The notes below the pieces were generated by a model. The model did not search any database and had not been told where the DNA came from. It saw nothing but the letters and a program-made list of their open reading frames with translations. Positions 9,746 through 19,390 of a stretch of 24,916 nt of DNA are shown here, in pieces. Both the position numbers and the translations under genes were made by a program. The DNA is from Elysia marginata. Taxonomy: Eukaryota; Mollusca; Gastropoda; Plakobranchidae. The stretch is from NCBI GenBank assembly GCA_019649035.1, contig BMAT01013852.1:1567-26482 (forward strand). Direction: 5' to 3'. The number at the start of each line of letters is the position of its first letter. The stretch's first letter is position 1.

Positions 9746-9937
9746 GATAGAACGACATGTATGGAAGTAGTGGAACGTGCTGGTTATGGACACGGAGGCT
9801 ATTTGGGAGAATATTGATTACTAGAGAGAATGAGAGAGAGAGATAGAACGACATGTATGGAAGTAGTGGAACGTGCTGGTTATGGACACGGAGGCTATTT
9901 GGGAGAATATTGATTACTAGAGAGAATGAGAGAGAGA
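9746..9937. repeat. 96-bp tandem duplication (two near-identical copies)
   Basis: Copies 9746-9841 and 9842-9937 both run from GATAGAACGACATGTATGG through GTGCTGGTTATGGACACGG to a GA-rich end, with almost no differences. This is the youngest duplication in the array. Confidence 0.9.
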
Positions 9938-10083
9938 GAGAGGCAGACAGACAGGCAGACAGACAGAAAAAGACAGATAGACAGACAGACAGAGACAAGG
10001 AGACAGTGACATTGATTGAAATAGCAAAACGTGCTGGTTATGGTGGATAAAGAAGTTATTGGGGAGGATGTTGATTACAAGGG

Positions 10084-10114
<31 letters not shown>

Positions 10115-10288
10115 AGCAAAGAGTGAGAGAGGTAGGGAGAGAGAGACTGGATAAGTGATTGTAGATAAAATGACAGTACCATGCACGTGAAGATTCATAG
10201 AAAAGGTGAGAAAATAGAAGGAGGGATGAAAAGGAATAGGGTAGAGAGGGTGAGGAGAAGCAGGTTAAAGAGAGAACCAAATTTAAGA

Positions 10289-10337
<49 letters not shown>

Positions 10338-10340
10338 ATA

Positions 10341-11135
10341 ATTTACTATTTCATCGGTGTGAGGATGGCTGAGAGAGAATTCCTTTATTCTTAAGATAAC
10401 ATGAGGGGAGCAAACAATCATGATTTGTCGAAAAGAACCTTTTTGTCTTTAAAAAAACTTGTTACGATTTCCCAAACACAAGGCATGTCTATAAATTGAA
10501 GAGGTGTTACAACACGTATGTCTGTTCGCGTCTAAATTTGCTTGTAGGTTGAAGGAATTGTTGTCACTCCCAGAACAAGTTTGTCACACAAAATAAGTCG
10601 GTTAGTGTTTGGTGCGAAATCTGTTCTGAATGTAGAGCTTACGTACCTATGTTACCATCGTGTGACTGAACGTTGTGCTTATTAAGATGAAGCATTTAAC
10701 GTTACTTATTGCCGAGATCATTTTACTTGTGATGCTTTTGCTTGGTAATGTTTGCTCTTTCTATAATTTAAAATAAATTTCTAAAAACTCCTTCATCTCT
10801 TACTAACCATTAAGGCACAAACGTACATTATGGATGTAGATAATATCTGTGACCTATCACTGTGTGATATGAACTAGATTTGAGTAAAAATTGTTTGCAT
10901 CCGACTTTCTGAAGTTCTTGTTTAGTAATAAAATAATTAGAAGATAAAACTTAAAGATGTTCACAATAACATTACGTAGTTAATGAAGTAAAAAAAATAT
11001 GACCCGAAAGGCTTCTGACTAACAGGGCATAACATGCTTTTAAACGGTGCGTATTTAATGGGCATCGTTAACTGTAACAGCAGCGGCAGCAAAGAAGTGG
11101 CAGGCAAGACTAAAATACCAACATGATTGTAGCAT
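10341..11135. other. AT-rich non-coding DNA, nothing recognised
   Basis: No open frame of note. No element boundaries seen. Confidence 0.5.
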
Positions 11136-11300
11136 TATGACCTAGCGATAAACACTCGGCTTTGGGAACACAGGGTCCGGGGCTCGAATCTTTGAAGCTC
11201 TGGAAGTTGACGTTGGTGAAGGCTCTTTACAAACATATACTTGTCTAACCTAGGCGTAAAGAGGGTACCAAGCTACAGGCAGTGCGGTAAAAAGATCTCG
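11136..11300 (+). mobile_element. Degenerate tRNA-derived SINE-like segment
   Basis: GACCTAGCGATAAACACTCG followed by GGCTTTGGGAACACAGGGTC and GGGGCTCGAATC has the spacing and wording of a tRNA-like SINE head. The B-box candidate GGCTCGAATC lies at 11181-11190 and differs by one base from the consensus. The A box is weak. A body with GAAGGCTCTTTACAA follows. No target-site duplication was found and the right end is arbitrary, so this could be chance or an old, eroded copy. Confidence 0.45.
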
Positions 11301-11644
11301 TCAGTATGCTGATGTTCTGCGTAGGTAAAGCTGCAGCTCTTCTTAGAGTTACAAAGTTATATCTTGTATTAAGTTTTTGGAATGTGCTCGTCACAGAACC
11401 TATTTAAACCCTTTAGAGCATCTCAAAGAATCAAGGGCTGTATGAAAGAGCGCTTTTGTTTCTATTTCTCTGATTTTTAAAAATAATTATGGAAATTATT
11501 AAATGCTTTATGGAAAGGAAAATTTAAAGAAAAAATCGGTAAAAATAAAAATAAAGATTTTAATGCATTCCCGATCCATCGTTCCCTTAGGTCTCCTACG
11601 GTGTTTTCTTTTCACATGGTGCTGTATCGTCGTTACAGCGTCAG
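11301..11644. other. Non-coding DNA, nothing recognised
   Basis: Short AT-rich stretch with no open frame or repeat of note. Confidence 0.5.
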
Positions 11645-11683
11645 TGCAGTCGCGAAATGCAGTCGCGAAATGCAGTCGCTAAA
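11645..11683. repeat. 13-bp tandem repeat, three copies
   Basis: TGCAGTCGCGAAA occurs at 11645-11657 and 11658-11670, and as TGCAGTCGCTAAA at 11671-11683. Each of the first two units contains the CpG-bearing palindrome TCGCGA. Confidence 0.9.
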
Positions 11684-14600
11684 ATCAATTTTTTTATCTT
11701 GCTAGAGGGTTAAGAAAAATTGAAGGGAAAGTGGGGGTGCAATTTTAGAACAGGCTGCAAACCAAAGGTAGAAACATCAATTCCAAAAAAAAAAAGAAGA
11801 AAACATCATAAACTGAGAAAAATTGATCCACACGGGCAAACGAAATAGTTATGGCTTCAGTGTATTGTAGAACGGAAGATAGCTTATCATCCTAGAACAG
11901 TAATATAACCTATAATAAAGGGTTAGATAAATACATAGAATTTTTATTTGATGTGATATTTTTTTGTCAATTCTCGATGTACCGATTTCATAATGTGATC
12001 AAAGATCTGGCTGGACACTGGACTTGCTCGGTTTAGGACTGGAGAGTTGTAATATCAGAAAGATTAATGCGTTACATGCTTGCTTGCTTGGTCGAAGATA
12101 ATTTTGCTACATGGAGTATGCCACCAGATGCTGGATGCTTGAATGATGAAGTAGAACTATAACAGCACCCTAGATCATATTATGGGCTCAAAAGAAGTAA
12201 AAAATTATCACAAAAAACCACAGAACCAATATACCACAGTGAGAATATAACCTATCCTTCTCGAACTGTCAATGTCTTTGAAGAGTCGCGTGTGTGGATG
12301 TCTGAGAGATAACATTCCTTTTCTGCAATATCGAAACTCTTTGATAGTGTACTTTACTATTTGGCGCATCATAATGTTCGAATCTAACAGCCTGACTGAG
12401 CATTGATTATTTTCAATGCATGCGCTTATGTAACTTTGTATTGACTGAAAAAATCGGAGTGAATTGAATTGAATTCAGTTGTGTCGCTGGGCGGATATAT
12501 AAAACAATTTATAGACCATTGGATAGCCTACTGTTCTTGCTTCAAGCTTTGAAGAAGAAAAAAAACTACAATTAGATAATGTAATCCATAAATGCTATTC
12601 TAAAACATCAAACTTGAAGTTTTTGCCAAAAGCAACTGCTTTAGAATTATTTAGCAAGAAATTAGGAAAAAAACAAATTGGCGAACAAAGGCACTCAGTA
12701 GGTTATAACGAAAAAGTCACGAGAATTGCTTTGCATGCTGGCCATCAGTGTAAATTTTTCATGCACAACCACTTTCGTCATGAACTTGACATTTTTGTTG
12801 TGTATTATAACAGGGAGGGGAGTGGCAACTTTTAAACCGGGGCGGTTTTTAGAAAGTTTCAAGACAGCTTTGAAATTTAAGTTAAAAAAATGACTTACCC
12901 CTTGAATATCACAAACGAATAGTTGGAGACAACATAAAAAGCAACAACAACGACGATTTAAAAACAGGTATGGCGAAGGAATTCGCAATTCATTTGAAAA
13001 TCAAGGGACGCAAGCTAAACATCAAAGTGAGAAGACTAGTTTTCTCTACGTGGACATCAGCAAAAATCTTTTCTTTTTATTAAGTTGGAAAAGCACTCTT
13101 TCTTACCACTTCTTTACCGCTTGTCAAGTTCAAAGAAAGACGAAGACGAATAAAATGGATTGCTCATTAGAGAATTTTATAATTCTGGATGCGCCCTAAC
13201 AATTAACGGACAATTCGAAGTGATCATCATTGTTGACTGAAAATATTTTCCCCACCAGCACGTGCAAATCACCTACTTGTTTTGTAATTGGCATGCACTG
13301 CCGCGGCATCACACAATCGGTGTCGATTTTTTTATTAGTCGTAGCAAAAACTCGACTTAATAACAGAACAATTATTACCCGGACTTGATTTGTAATGGCG
13401 CGTCTTTTCTCCAATTTCGAAATTTAAGGATTGTGCAAGATAAAAATTATGTTGAATTGCGCATGAAATTCTGAATATTGCGTGTGTGATTTTTGGGGCT
13501 CAAAGTTTAATTTTTTTTTCATAATTTTTTAAAGAAAGAAACGATAATAACGAGGGAAGGCGAGGGGGCTTTGTTAAGTTTTTTTTTTCACATCTTTGGT
13601 CTGGTTTTCTGGCCAGCTTATTTTTTCATCTCTAACTGTTTTCTGCCTGTAACTCTCTTTATCTCTTTTCTCTAGTCCTGACTGTTTCTTGTGGAGTTAA
13701 ACGGCCCTGTCTTGGTGAGTGTGGGTGTGAACAAATTAAAGTGCATACAGCTTGCTTGTCACAAAAACCGGCCAGAATTTTTTACATGCTTTAGCTCTTA
13801 TATCGAAACTAAAAACAAAAAAACAAACAAAAAAAATAGCAACAAAAAACTAACAACTCCAGTATCAAGTGGGCTTGAAGCAGGTCATGGTGAAGTATTC
13901 ACATTTAGCCGCTGCGTCTGTCTTAATTGCATTCTTGGTTCTCTATATAAGACGCATTTGCATCTGGTAATTGTCATACGACACCTAGACCTATTATAGC
14001 TGTTGTCTATGGATAAAATTCAGCACGCCTAGTTCTATTACCACACAAGATGTTTAACCATGCTAGTCTAAACATTACTTCTCTATGCTTAGAAAATCTA
14101 CCAATGTAAAAGTAATACTTTTTTACTAAGTGCGGTTTGCTCATATTAAGAACAACCAAAAGCGTTTTTTTTCTTCAAATTCTGGTAAGCACATTCTCCT
14201 GATCCTGACAGATATCACATGAAGCCCGCTGTTTTGCTTGGTTATATTTAACATGACCAAATCTGGATCAATCTTTGAAATGAAACAGCACTAAACTTGC
14301 CTTTGCATGCATATTGAAATTACTTGTCTGACATTTTGAGAATTTTTAAATCTTTCGTGATTATAATCTTTTCTTTCCATCTATATAAACAAGATGTTAC
14401 TGGTTGTTGAGAAAAAGTTTTTAAGATACGTATCGATAGCAAAAAAAAAAAAAAAAAACAACAAAAAACAAGAATGAATTCTTTAGACATGGATCACCGC
14501 CCCCCCCTTTTTTTACTCTCACAGCGATTCAGACGTTAAGACCACATGCAGTACTGTTATCCCGAGACGTCTATTTGATACTTTTACTCTTTTTTGCACT

Positions 14601-15229
14601 ATTTGAGAATGGAAGTGCTTTTGTCTGTTTTATCTATTTGAATTGGGGCTTCGGTTCTCTTTTGCCTTCATGAAGAGCTTGTCCCCAGGGTATTGGCTGA
14701 TGATGCAGCGAATCTTTCGATCCGACCTCTTTTGACCTCTCTGTGGTCAGCTACTCTTTATGTCTTTTGTCAAGTCCAAGAAATTGACTTTTTCCATTTC
14801 TTATTTGCAAAAAAGAACCTCAGCTCAGCTTTGATAATCTGTATGTAAAATATCACGAGACCAGGTATTAATTTCAGTTTCTTGATTGTATCAAGGAGAC
14901 GGGTCGAACTCACAAACTCGTCTGAAACTAAAGATTTAGAAGAAAAGATAGGCGGTCTGGAGTTTTCCAATCTTGATTTTAACTCGGTTTATTTCCATGG
15001 TTATTGCCCCTTACCCTAGACTGGGCAGTGGAACACAGAATTAATGTTATCAAAGGTCTGATGTTTTTGTCTTTAAATAATATCATTCTTATTTTTTCAA
15101 TCAACAATCTGCACAAGCCATTTTGAAATGATTTTAATGTAAAAATTATTGCTTTGTAATGTATAAAATGACATATTTTCATTTTCAAATATCGCAGTTG
15201 TAATTTTTTAGTGTAAAATAATTATTAGT

Positions 15230-15235
<6 letters not shown>
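11684..15235. other. Long AT-rich stretch with no recognised gene or element
   Basis: Open frames up to about 100 codons occur on both strands (for example 12614-12835 plus, 12695-12988 minus, 13691-13999 plus), but none shows a domain I recognise or a convincing exon context. Poly-A lies at about 14441-14458 and a C-run then T-run at 14502-14514. A weak minus-strand T-arm-like sequence (GAGTTCGACCCGTC) at about 14895-14915 is not enough to call a tRNA. Confidence 0.45.

Positions 15236-15275
<40 letters not shown>
15236..15275. repeat. (TC)n microsatellite
   Basis: Twenty uninterrupted TC dinucleotides. Confidence 0.95.
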
Positions 15276-15278
<3 letters not shown>

Positions 15279-15472
15279 CACTTACTCATCCAAGTATTTG
15301 TTCTTTCATTCATTCTACGTTAAATCCGATCATTGAAAAATTACAATCATATTCAATCTCTGGACTGATAGATATTTTTAATCTGATCACTAATTACACC
15401 AAAAGTGTCGCATCTCAAATACCCAAAAAAAATAAGATCCACAATGTTAATCTTGTGAATGTTCTAATATTT
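15276..15472. other. Non-coding DNA, nothing recognised
   Basis: Short AT-rich stretch between two simple repeats. Confidence 0.5.
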
Positions 15473-15530
15473 ATGTAAATGGTATGTAAATGGTATGTAA
15501 ATGGTATGTAAATGGTATGTAAATTGTATG
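15473..15530. repeat. 11-bp tandem repeat, about five copies
   Basis: ATGTAAATGGT repeats four times exactly (15473-15516) with a fifth variant ATGTAAATTGT (15517-15527). The minus-strand reading as Thr-Ile-Tyr repeats is an artefact. Confidence 0.9.
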
Positions 15531-15693
15531 TTCCATGGTTATGACTATGCTTACGCAGAAGCCTGCAATTGAGTTTATGAGTACCGTACTGATTTTTCAA
15601 TGTATGTAGACCCTTAAGATTCATATCGAGGAAATTATCTGAAAATTATAATAACTCCAACTTACCAGTCACACTTCGAAGGTCTTGTCAACA

Positions 15694-15940
15694 AAATTGC
15701 AAAAAGAAACTCTCTACTGAAAAAAACTGAGTGGGAAATTGCAAAAAGAAACTCTCTACTGAAAAGACTGAGTGGGAAATTGCAAAAAGAAACTCTCTAC
15801 TGAAAAAACTGAGTGGGCCATTGCAAAAAGAAACTCTCTACTGAAAAAACTGAGTGGGAAATTGCAAAAAGAAACTCTCTACTGAAAAAACTGAGTGGGA
15901 AATTGCAAAAAGAAACTCTCTACTGAAAAAGCTGTGTGGG
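15694..15940 (+). repeat. 41-bp minisatellite, six copies, made from LINE coding sequence
   Basis: Units run 15694-15735 (42 bp), 15736-15776, 15777-15817, 15818-15858, 15859-15899 and 15900-15940. Each has the form AAATTGCAAAAAGAAACTCT plus CTACTGAAAAAACTGAGTGGG; copy 4 starts CCATTGC and copy 6 ends GCTGTGTGGG. The unit encodes the LINE segment KIAKRNSLLKKLSG once, in the right frame. Because 41 is not a multiple of 3, each added copy shifts the frame, so the expansion happened in a copy under no coding constraint. Confidence 0.95.
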
Positions 15941-16645
15941 ACATTTTGGGGCGCTTCCGAAGACTCTTTGAAGGACAACTTGTCTTGTACCCTGTTACAG
16001 TGGACCACAATAGTTTATCATTGCTTGGCACAGAAAGTCCCACACTTATTTCGTCGACATCAAATTAAAACAAACAATAGAACAATATCAGGCTGTTTCA
16101 AATCCATACCCATGTAATGGCTGCCACTTAAAACTCCACACCGGCCCCCTCACATCGGAAAGAAAACTGCAATCCACAATATGATGCAAGATCTCACAGT
16201 ACCCACGGAAAATAGTCTCCAGAAACAAGTGGTTGAAAACGTCTCATTATTATGGATGCTAAAATCTAGAGGAGCTTTTTACAAGCTAAGGAGACATGAC
16301 TACGATGAAAGAGAGACATGGCATAAAGAGTTTATTGAAAATGTATAAAATACACGCATTGCCCAGCAGAAGGAGAACTAATTGAAAACGTAAATACACA
16401 GATTTCTGGCTTCAAACAATAATGGAAAGATAAAAATATTGGGTCTGTGCCAACAGGCTCCTTACCAAACAAAAAAATCGGGCTTGAATATGCACAGATG
16501 GAGAATAAAAGGCTCCCCAGCTTGCAAATATTGTAACTAAAACCCTGAAACAACAGACCATCTGGTAATACACTGTCCAATACCAAGCTTGAGGGAGATC
16601 ATCAAGTTGTCGAAGACACAGCAGACCTTTTTACAACTTAAATAA
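15900..16645 (+). pseudogene. LINE ORF2 C-terminus with in-frame stops, ends in CX2CX8HX4C
   Basis: A single reading frame runs from the last minisatellite unit (EIAKRNSLLKKLCGTFWGAS) to a final TAA at 16643-16645, with no frameshift that I can see. In-frame TAA codons lie at 16115, 16346, 16379, 16391 and 16538. At 16115 (SIPM-stop-WLP) and 16538 (KYCN-stop-NPET) the family pattern would accept Gln, so CAA-to-TAA changes are likely. The region 16523-16576 encodes a zinc-knuckle-like CX2CX8HX4C (CKYC ... H ... C), preceded by GLNMHRWRIKGSPA, which is characteristic of the C-terminal end of these LINE proteins. The minus-strand 84-codon frame over 16332-16586 is a shadow. Confidence 0.85.
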
Positions 16646-16790
16646 GATAGGTCGGGGGTTGTAGCCATAAGCTTCTACTACCATTTGGAAATGTTTCAAC
16701 TGTTTTTAAGCTTTTGGCCTAAGACTTGATTAAACGAATATAATGATGTATCTGACGAGTAATTAATACACGTTGTGTTAGCGTTTTAAT

Positions 16791-16947
16791 AGAGGCCTTA
16801 AGCACACGCACCGTGTCTCACTACGGGTACGTGAAAATCGGGAAAGCAGATCAAGGAAACTATCAAAAATAATGAAACCAGTTTCTAAAAATAGACCCAC
16901 AGACGTTCCCCTCATGCTCACGCGTTGGCTGCTTAAAGTCTGTAATG
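16791..16947 (+). repeat. Left terminal inverted repeat of the 16.8-18.3 kb element
   Basis: It pairs with 18100-18257. Long identical blocks include AGCACACGCACCGTGTC, GTACGTGAAAATCGGGAAAG, AATAATGAAACCAGTTTCTA and TGCTTAAAGTCTGTA. The block GAAACCAGTTTC is itself a near-palindrome. Confidence 0.85.
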
Positions 16948-18099
16948 TTTTAGGGATGCCGACCTAGCCTGTAACTGGTATTTCAAATCAATGATATCAA
17001 CGTCAGATTTAGTTGTGAGGCAACTAGAATAAATCCGTCACAAGTCACCCCGACTGGTTTTGAATTAAAGCCTTTTCAAAAATTTGTTATGATAGTAAAA
17101 GAGTTTGCAATTGTTTCCAATGAAATATCTCAGGCTATAGATTTATATTTTTGATTGATCGTCTTAAAAGGCGGAATAAACATTGCTGGAAAACGCTCTT
17201 AAGTCTATACATCGAATTTCGACATGCGTCTGATTTAACCAGTTCGCCTCATATTTTGCCTCATTTTCTAAGATCCAGTTCTAGCTAGACAAACATGACA
17301 AACTTGGCATATTCCCAAACAGATTGTAATTATAACACAAAGTTAAATATTTCATGATTGAAAGACACCAAAGATAAAAGAGCTTGAGCTGTTTTTTTTA
17401 GGCTGGAGATTTTGACAAAGAAAAACAAAAATGTAATGACCGGATCGTACAACCCGATCTTTGTTCTTTAAGTTCAAAAATGTTGCAAAGGCAGATTGTT
17501 TCTTTTAAATCTATTCGAGACAGAAAGATTTGTTTCCTCGTGTGCAATTTTTTGTCTTGTTTTTTGTTTTGTTTTCACACCTGAAAAAGCAAATACGGCT
17601 TTCACTTTCTGAATTGACAGGTTTAAGCACGGTAACCCCTGCCGTTTTCCGTACTAAAAAAATGGCTCGATTGTGTAAGGGCACGAAAATTAAGTTTACT
17701 CGAGATAAAGTCATGTGAACTCGAATGGGGCGCGATATGTCGGCTAACTTGCTCTTGTCACTTAGGCAGATAAATATCTAGCTACAACACTTATCTCTAG
17801 ATGACTCTTCCGTCTAGTTAAGATAAGATCAAATTTTTACATAGGCCCGCCCACTACATGTATTTCCAAATTGGAAATTGGAGGTCTACTTATTGTAATT
17901 ATTTCTCGGCGTGTTCACTAGACATGTTGATGCCGTTAGGTAAACAGTCCTGCATCCTCAAAACGCAGAAGAGAAGTTACCAATGTAACATAATCTTTGC
18001 GTTCACGCCATATGCATATCACTTCCTTGCAAAAAGCTTTTGTGGAATACACTGAACTATATTGTGAAAATTGAATCTAGACCTAGTCGTCACGAAGTT
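16948..18099. other. Non-coding interior of the long-TIR element
   Basis: The interior holds open frames of 60 to 67 codons (17511-17714 minus, 17530-17718 plus, 17858-18055 plus) with no recognised domain. Weak similarity between the two sides may extend a few tens of bases inward of the TIRs (for example GACCTAG against GACTAGG), suggesting that the original inverted repeat was longer. Confidence 0.5.
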
Positions 18100-18257
18100 C
18101 ATAATACAGACTTTAAGCAGCAACACGTGAGTATGACGCGAACGTCTGTGGCGTCTATTTTTAGAAACTGGTTTCATTATTTTCATAGTTTCCTCAATCT
18201 GCTTTCCCGATTTTCACGTACGCGTAGTGCGACACGGTGCGTGTGCTAAAGGTCTCT
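18100..18257 (-). repeat. Right terminal inverted repeat of the 16.8-18.3 kb element
   Basis: Reverse complement of 16791-16947 with about a dozen to fifteen substitutions and a few single-base indels. The divergence indicates an old insertion or arms inherited unequal. Confidence 0.85.
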
Positions 18258-19180
18258 AATCATCCTAGTATGACGCTTTAAAGCTTAGATCCTAGACCCC
18301 AGATTTCGATCGAGTTTTAATTAGGTTGCACCAATACGTCATTAGTAGATATCGCAACATAAACTTTGACCAGTTTGAAAAAAAAAATCACTCGCTGATG
18401 TGTAAAGCGCTATAGATGTGTAGCACGTTTTCAGTCACAGTTTAGCAAAGTGATTAGCTTCAAGCCAATAATTCAGCAGCGATAATAAATTATATCACTA
18501 CTTTACGCACTCTTGTTTTCTGATAGCCTGTTTAAAGCCTATGAAATGCGGTCACAAGAAAGGAAAAGATGAGAGAAAGAGGAAAAGATGGAGAAATGGT
18601 GGGAAAAGACGAACATATTGATAGACATATAAACAGACAGAGACAGGGTAATGTTACATTTAGTATAGATGAAAAAAGGGAGGGAGTTATACTTATACAG
18701 CCTTTTCGATACTCAATGTGGAGAAGGGGCCGTTGAGCTTTACAGCATACATGTGTATATTTCCGACCGAATAATTATCGACCAGCTTTCCCTATAAACG
18801 TTCTAAACTTACAACGAAGCAGTTTCTGAAACTTGACATCACAAAAAAACACTTTCACGATTTGTTCCCCAACCTTCGTCCTTTAGCCGATTCACTAATG
18901 TTTACAGATCAGTGAAATAAGATAAATGACTTATCGTTGCCCTTGACTTAATTTTGATTTGAACTTTAAATTTCCTAACGTTGGAAATCAATTGCCTACC
19001 ACTCCATTACTAAACCATGAATCAACACGTACGAGGTTACCGGCACCAGTGTAAAATCAACGCGGTATACCAACAAAATGAAGTAATTAGTGGTACTTAA
19101 AGTATCTTCATTAAAAAAGCGTGTTTTGTTTCAATTTTTAAGAGTAGGTTTTTAAAAGATATGTTAGAATCGATGGAAAA
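18258..19180. other. Non-coding DNA, nothing recognised
   Basis: A purine-rich patch (GGAAAAGATG repeated loosely) lies at about 18557-18600. No element or gene seen. Confidence 0.5.
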
Positions 19181-19390
19181 ATATAAGGAAGAGCGAGAGA
19201 GGGGGGAGATAGACAGAGAGAGAGAGGGGGGGGAGTGAGAGAGATAGACAGACAGACAAAGACAGAGACAGAGACAGTCAGACAGACAAAGGGCGAGAGA
19301 GAAGAAAATGAAGTGTGTCAGACTGAACGCGAGGGAGCTACAAGTCGAGACAGACGGACAGATCGACTGAGAGGGAGGGATAGAAAGAAA
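19181..19390. repeat. Degenerate GA/GACA/GGGA purine-rich simple repeats
   Basis: Mixed AGAG, GACA and G-run units, with G-runs at about 19200-19206 and 19227-19234. The composition resembles the 9.6-10.3 kb array, but without its unique units. Confidence 0.8.

Larger units (their letters stand above)
9551..10340. repeat. Higher-order array of unique units and GATA/GACA/GA microsatellites
   Basis: An A-type unit at about 9551-9630 (CTGGATA..., GGTGAAGATTCAGGGAAAAG) returns diverged at about 10141-10215 (CTGGATAAG..., CGTGAAGATTCATAGAAAAG). Between them, an H-type 96-bp unit marked by AACGTGCTGGTTATGG occurs at 9746-9841 and 9842-9937, nearly identical, with a diverged third copy at about 10014-10085 (AACGTGCTGGTTATGGTGG ... 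ATGTTGATTAC). The units are separated by (GATA)n at 9697-9738, GA/GACA at 9928-9992, (GACA)n at 10084-10113 and (GA)n at 10293-10334. The array thus grew by duplicating blocks that include the simple repeats. Open frames over it are artefacts. Confidence 0.85.
15640..16645 (+). mobile_element. Jockey-like LINE remnant (ORF2 C-terminal part)
   Basis: The segment begins with a LINE-like TYQSHFEGLVNKIAKRNS (tac at 15663), is interrupted by a 41-bp minisatellite (15694-15940), and continues as KKLCGTFWGASEDSLK, then NNRTISGCFKSIPM, WLPLKTPHRPPHIGKK and a terminal Cys/His motif. These match the C-terminal third of jockey/I-group LINE proteins, with the pattern KLAG..WGA....LR, then RIISG..KSTP..WLPVL..I.PPH.RR. 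The endonuclease and RT palm are absent. The copy is inactive through stops and the tandem expansion. It is a different lineage from the LINE at 5.45 kb. Confidence 0.85.
16791..18257. mobile_element. Non-autonomous DNA transposon with long terminal inverted repeats
   Basis: The left arm (16791-16947) and the reverse complement of the right arm (18100-18257) align over about 158 bp at roughly 90% identity by eye. The ends read AGAGGCCTTAAGCACACGCA on the left and AGAGACCTTTAGCACACGCA on the right when complemented. AAT abuts both ends (16788-16790 and 18258-18260), so a 3-bp AAT duplication is possible. A TA duplication with GAG... ends fits equally well. The interior (16948-18099) has only short open frames without a transposase signature (no DDE/D motif or DNA-binding domain seen). 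The element would need a transposase supplied in trans. The superfamily is unassigned. Confidence 0.8.

Noticed and set aside
9606-10280. Repetitive frames rich in SLSLS, CLSVCLS and EREREREA-type residues
   Set aside because: They translate GA, GACA and GATA repeats and the duplicated 96-bp unit; no domain is visible.
12614-12835. A 73-codon plus-strand frame with basic residues
   Set aside because: No recognisable motif, and an overlapping minus-strand frame of similar length exists; nothing favours either as a gene.
14885-14930. Minus-strand GAGTTCGACCCGTC resembling a tRNA B box
   Set aside because: No A box at suitable spacing and no cloverleaf; likely chance.
16332-16586. An 84-codon minus-strand frame
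   Set aside because: It overlaps the LINE C-terminal sequence, which is clearly coding-derived on the plus strand; the minus frame is a shadow.
18395-18425. GTAAAGCGCTATAGATG resembling the LINE tail motif GCGCTATATAAAT
   Set aside because: Only a short partial match and no ATT tail follows.
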